Source: Candidatus Acutalibacter stercorigallinarum (GTDB lineage Bacteria; Bacillota; Clostridia; Oscillospirales; Acutalibacteraceae). Taken from it: a stretch of DNA of 35,596 bases. Of this stretch, positions 33,732-35,596 are shown piece after piece. Position 1 is the stretch's first letter, and each line of letters begins with the position of its first letter. Location: assembly GCA_019112625.1 (NCBI GenBank), contig DXIW01000056.1:1-35596 (forward strand), read 5' to 3'. The position numbers and the translations under genes were made by a program. The notes under the pieces are model-generated. The model searched no databases. It was not told where the DNA came from and was given only the letters and a program-made list of their open reading frames with translations.

Positions 33732-34693
33732 AAGTCCAAGTCCTTCTTTACTTCGTCCCCCTGCAGGTCGGAGATGTCCATCCCCAGGCTGGAGAGGAGC
33801 TCCTGGGCGGCGTTATAGCCCATCTTCTTCTGGCGGTTGTTCATGGCGGCCACCTCGATGATAACGGCCAGGTTCCGCCCGGGCTTTACCGGGATGGTCA
33901 TCACCGGCACCCGGATGCCCAAGATCTCGGTGTACTCGCTGTCGATGCCCATGCGGTCGTAGACCTTGGTGGCGTCCCACAGCTCCATGTTGATGCACAT
34001 GTCGATCTTCTCCGTCAGCTTGACGGCGCCCATGCCGAAGATGCGCCGGGCGTTGATGATGCCGATGCCCCGCAGCTCGATAAAGTGGCGGATGTTCTCC
34101 GGCGCCTGGCCCACCAGGGATTTGTTGGACACCCGGCGGATCTCCACGGCGTCGTCGGCGATGAGCCGGTGGCCACGCTTGATGAGCTCGATGGCGGTCT
34201 CGCTCTTGCCCACGCCGCTGTCCCCCACCAGGAGGATGCCCTCGCCGTAGACCTCTACCAGCACCCCGTGGCGGGTGACCCGGGGGGCCAGCTCCACGTT
34301 GAGGTAGGACACCAGGCCCGCCACCAGGCTGGAGGTGGAGTCCTGGGAGGAGAGCAGGGGGATGTCGTAGCGCTCTGCCGCCTCCAGCATGGTGGGGCAG
34401 GGCTGGATGCCCCTGGCCACGATCACCGTGGGGGGGCGCAGGGAGAAAAAGCTCTCCACCGCCTGGGCTTTCCGCTCCTCCCCCCAGGCGTTGAGCATGG
34501 CCATCTCCGACCGGCCCAGGATGGTGATGCGGGCCGGGTCGAAATAGTCGCAGAAGCCGTTGAGCTCCAGCCCCGGCCGGTTCACGTCCCGGGAGCGGAT
34601 GAAGATCTCGTCGGCGCTTTTGGGCAGGTGCAGTTCCCGCAGCCCCAGCTCTTTGATGACTTTCGAGAGGGGGATGGAATATTCTTCTACCAT
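33728..34693 (-). CDS. hprK: HPr kinase/phosphorylase
   Basis: 321 aa. The N-terminal domain (about 1-130) is typical, followed by the catalytic His in TRHGVLVEVYGEG (H142) and Walker A GDSGVGKS (157-164). The HPrK signature LVGQAPENIRHFIELRGIGIINARRIFGMGAV lies after DDAVEIRR (about 181-187), and the C-terminal helix has RNLAVIIEVAAMN. The enzyme phosphorylates or dephosphorylates serine 46 of HPr, linking glycolytic state to catabolite repression. It leads the long minus-strand run that includes murB and rapZ, so carbon status and wall-precursor genes share a transcript. The ribosome site (AGGAAAGG) is rather distant from ATG 34693. Confidence 0.95.
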   Translation of the reverse strand: MVEEYSIPLSKVIKELGLRELHLPKSADEIFIRSRDVNRPGLELNGFCDYFDPARITILGRSEMAMLNAWGEERKAQAVESFFSLRPPTVIVARGIQPCPTMLEAAERYDIPLLSSQDSTSSLVAGLVSYLNVELAPRVTRHGVLVEVYGEGILLVGDSGVGKSETAIELIKRGHRLIADDAVEIRRVSNKSLVGQAPENIRHFIELRGIGIINARRIFGMGAVKLTEKIDMCINMELWDATKVYDRMGIDSEYTEILGIRVPVMTIPVKPGRNLAVIIEVAAMNNRQKKMGYNAAQELLSSLGMDISDLQGDEVKKDLDL

Positions 34694-34773
34694 AGGTCGT
34701 GTCCGCCTTTCCTTGCCCAGGCCGGCGGGGCGGGCGAGCCTGCCCCCGGGCCGGGGTGATCCGATACGCTTCT

Positions 34774-34802
34774 ATTATAGACGAAGTTGGTGCAAAAATA
34801 AA
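34774..34802 (-). promoter_or_regulatory. Promoter for the hprK operon
   Basis: On the minus strand, a weak -35 TTTATT (34802-34797), 17 bases and a consensus -10 TATAAT (34779-34774). Confidence 0.55.
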
Positions 34803-34872
34803 GCCTTCATTTCACTCTGGGAGCCCCTGCCGGGGCGTGCAAAAAATTTTTCCCGATTTTGAAAATTTCCTC

Positions 34873-34901
34873 TTGCATTTTTCTGAACCATGATATATAA
34901 T
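34873..34901 (+). promoter_or_regulatory. Promoter for tRNA-fMet
   Basis: TTGCAT (34873-34878), 17 bases and TATAAT (34896-34901), about 32 bases before the mature tRNA. Confidence 0.75.
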
Positions 34902-34932
34902 AGTTAAGCTCCCTGAAGGAGAAAACACATAG

Positions 34933-35009
<77 letters not shown>

Positions 35010-35012
35010 AAG

Positions 35013-35039
35013 ACCCCAGGTTTTGTTACCTGGGGTTTT
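35013..35039 (+). terminator. Terminator after tRNA-fMet
   Basis: ACCCCAGGT (35013-35021) pairs with ACCTGGGGT (35028-35036) around TTTGTT, followed by TTTCTC. Confidence 0.88.
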
Positions 35040-35138
35040 CTCTTGCCTTTTTGTGGGATACTGCCAGCATATCCGACCAGTTTGGCGGTATCCTTTGTAT
35101 AGATAGCACTGTTTTTTCTGGAAAATCGACAGGAAAGA

Positions 35139-35174
35139 ACCACCTCAGAGCTTCTCGGCTCCGAGGTGGTTTTT
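35139..35174. terminator. Hairpin between integrase and tRNA
   Basis: ACCACCTC (35139-35146) pairs with GAGGTGGT (35163-35170), with inner GAGC/GCTC pairs after one mismatch. TTTT follows on the plus strand; the minus side has a weaker TTCTTTCC. It may end integrase transcription or insulate the element. Confidence 0.65.
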
Positions 35175-35179
35175 CCTCC

Positions 35180-35223
35180 TGACCCATATCTGACCCATAC
35201 CGTTTTTCCCTGGGTTTGGGTCA
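35180..35223. repeat. TGACCCA repeats near the integrase end
   Basis: TGACCCATA occurs as a direct repeat at 35180-35188 and 35191-35199 with an 11-base period, and TGACCCAAA in inverted orientation at 35215-35223. Short repeats one helical turn apart beside an int gene resemble arm-type integrase binding sites. Confidence 0.5.
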
Positions 35224-35268
35224 AACTCTGGAGCGGATACCACCATATACCAGCCTGTGGAATTTTCC

Positions 35269-35596
35269 TCATGGCACCCTCTGCCCCAGCACTCCATCCA
35301 TTTTCTTGGCTGCCTCCCGCTGGGCTGTGGTGGTGACGTGAGCGTAGGTGTCTAAGGTGAAACCAGCGCTGAAGTGGCCGAGAATGGAAGAGACGGTTTT
35401 CACGTCCACCCCGTTTTGCAGGGCCAGGGTAGCAAAGGTGTGGCGCAGGTCATGGAAACGCACATAAGGCAGCCCCGCCCGCTTCAGCACCCGGCGGAGC
35501 ATATTCCGCACGCTGTCCGGCGAGATAGGCCCGCCATTGGGAGAGGGAAATGCATACTCGCTGTGGGTTTTCTCTTGCTGGCTTTGCAGAACAGCC
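35269..35596 (-). CDS. Tyrosine recombinase/integrase, C-terminal part (5' end outside window)
   Basis: The frame is open from the window edge to TGA at 35269-35271, giving about 108 C-terminal residues; it is therefore longer than the internal GTG at 35511 would suggest. The catalytic domain keeps HDLRHTFATLAL (the HxxR box), ILGHFSAGFTLDTYAHV (the second His and the nucleophile Tyr) and an upstream FPSPNGGPISPDSV segment common in phage and ICE integrases of Firmicutes. It would catalyse site-specific integration and excision. Its 3' end faces the tRNA, so the window edge probably enters a prophage or integrative element that extends to the right. Confidence 0.92.
   Translation of the reverse strand, partial: AVLQSQQEKTHSEYAFPSPNGGPISPDSVRNMLRRVLKRAGLPYVRFHDLRHTFATLALQNGVDVKTVSSILGHFSAGFTLDTYAHVTTTAQREAAKKMDGVLGQRVP

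Overview
The window looks like chromosomal DNA from a GC-rich Firmicute. The gene set (RNase Y, YmdB, FakA, HPr kinase, RapZ, WhiA, S-layer-homology proteins) together with high GC suggests a gut Oscillospiraceae-type clostridium (Flavonifractor or Lawsonibacter-like). That taxonomic reading is inference from gene content, not from a search.

Layout. 1-2662 (+): 3' end of rny, a structured leader, an ANT(6)-type aminoglycoside nucleotidyltransferase and a ymdB-like phosphodiesterase whose TTG start overlaps it. 2714-6675 (+): fakA and recG. 6683-8663 (-): ogt, then an AT-rich 463-bp gap carrying at least seven copies of a TTATGTAAA motif in both orientations, then an sdpR/sdpI pair with a visible promoter and operator. 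8843-15728 (+): an envelope block with two tandem paralogous SLH-transglutaminase-like proteins, a proline-rich lipoprotein, an MBOAT O-acyltransferase and a DHHW/AlgX-like SGNH protein. 15742-18785 (-): an OmpR-type response regulator, its sensor kinase and a PepSY lipoprotein. 18808-19581 (+): sfsA. 19592-25338 (-): a Zn-ribbon protein, tex, an arylamine N-acetyltransferase, a dgt-like dNTPase and pfkA, with several recognisable promoters and terminators. 25335-34802 (-): a long housekeeping run transcribed hprK, PHP phosphoesterase, murB, rapZ, a zeta/COG4185-like kinase, whiA, a small membrane protein, dnaE. 34873-35036 (+): initiator tRNA-fMet with promoter and terminator. 35269-end (-): the C-terminal half of a tyrosine integrase, probably the edge of an integrative element inserted next to the tRNA.

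How the genes fit together. The hprK to whiA run is the usual Firmicute carbon-sensing and cell-wall-precursor cluster, but the YvcK gene normally found between rapZ and whiA is absent and a zeta-toxin-type kinase sits there. The SLH/MBOAT/DHHW block resembles, in logic, the pairing of SLH proteins with O-acetylation of the secondary cell wall polysaccharide known from Bacillus anthracis. The most unusual non-coding features are the TTATGTAAA array (7197-7673), the structured leader before ANT(6) (732-930) and the integrase-side TGACCCA repeats (35180-35223).
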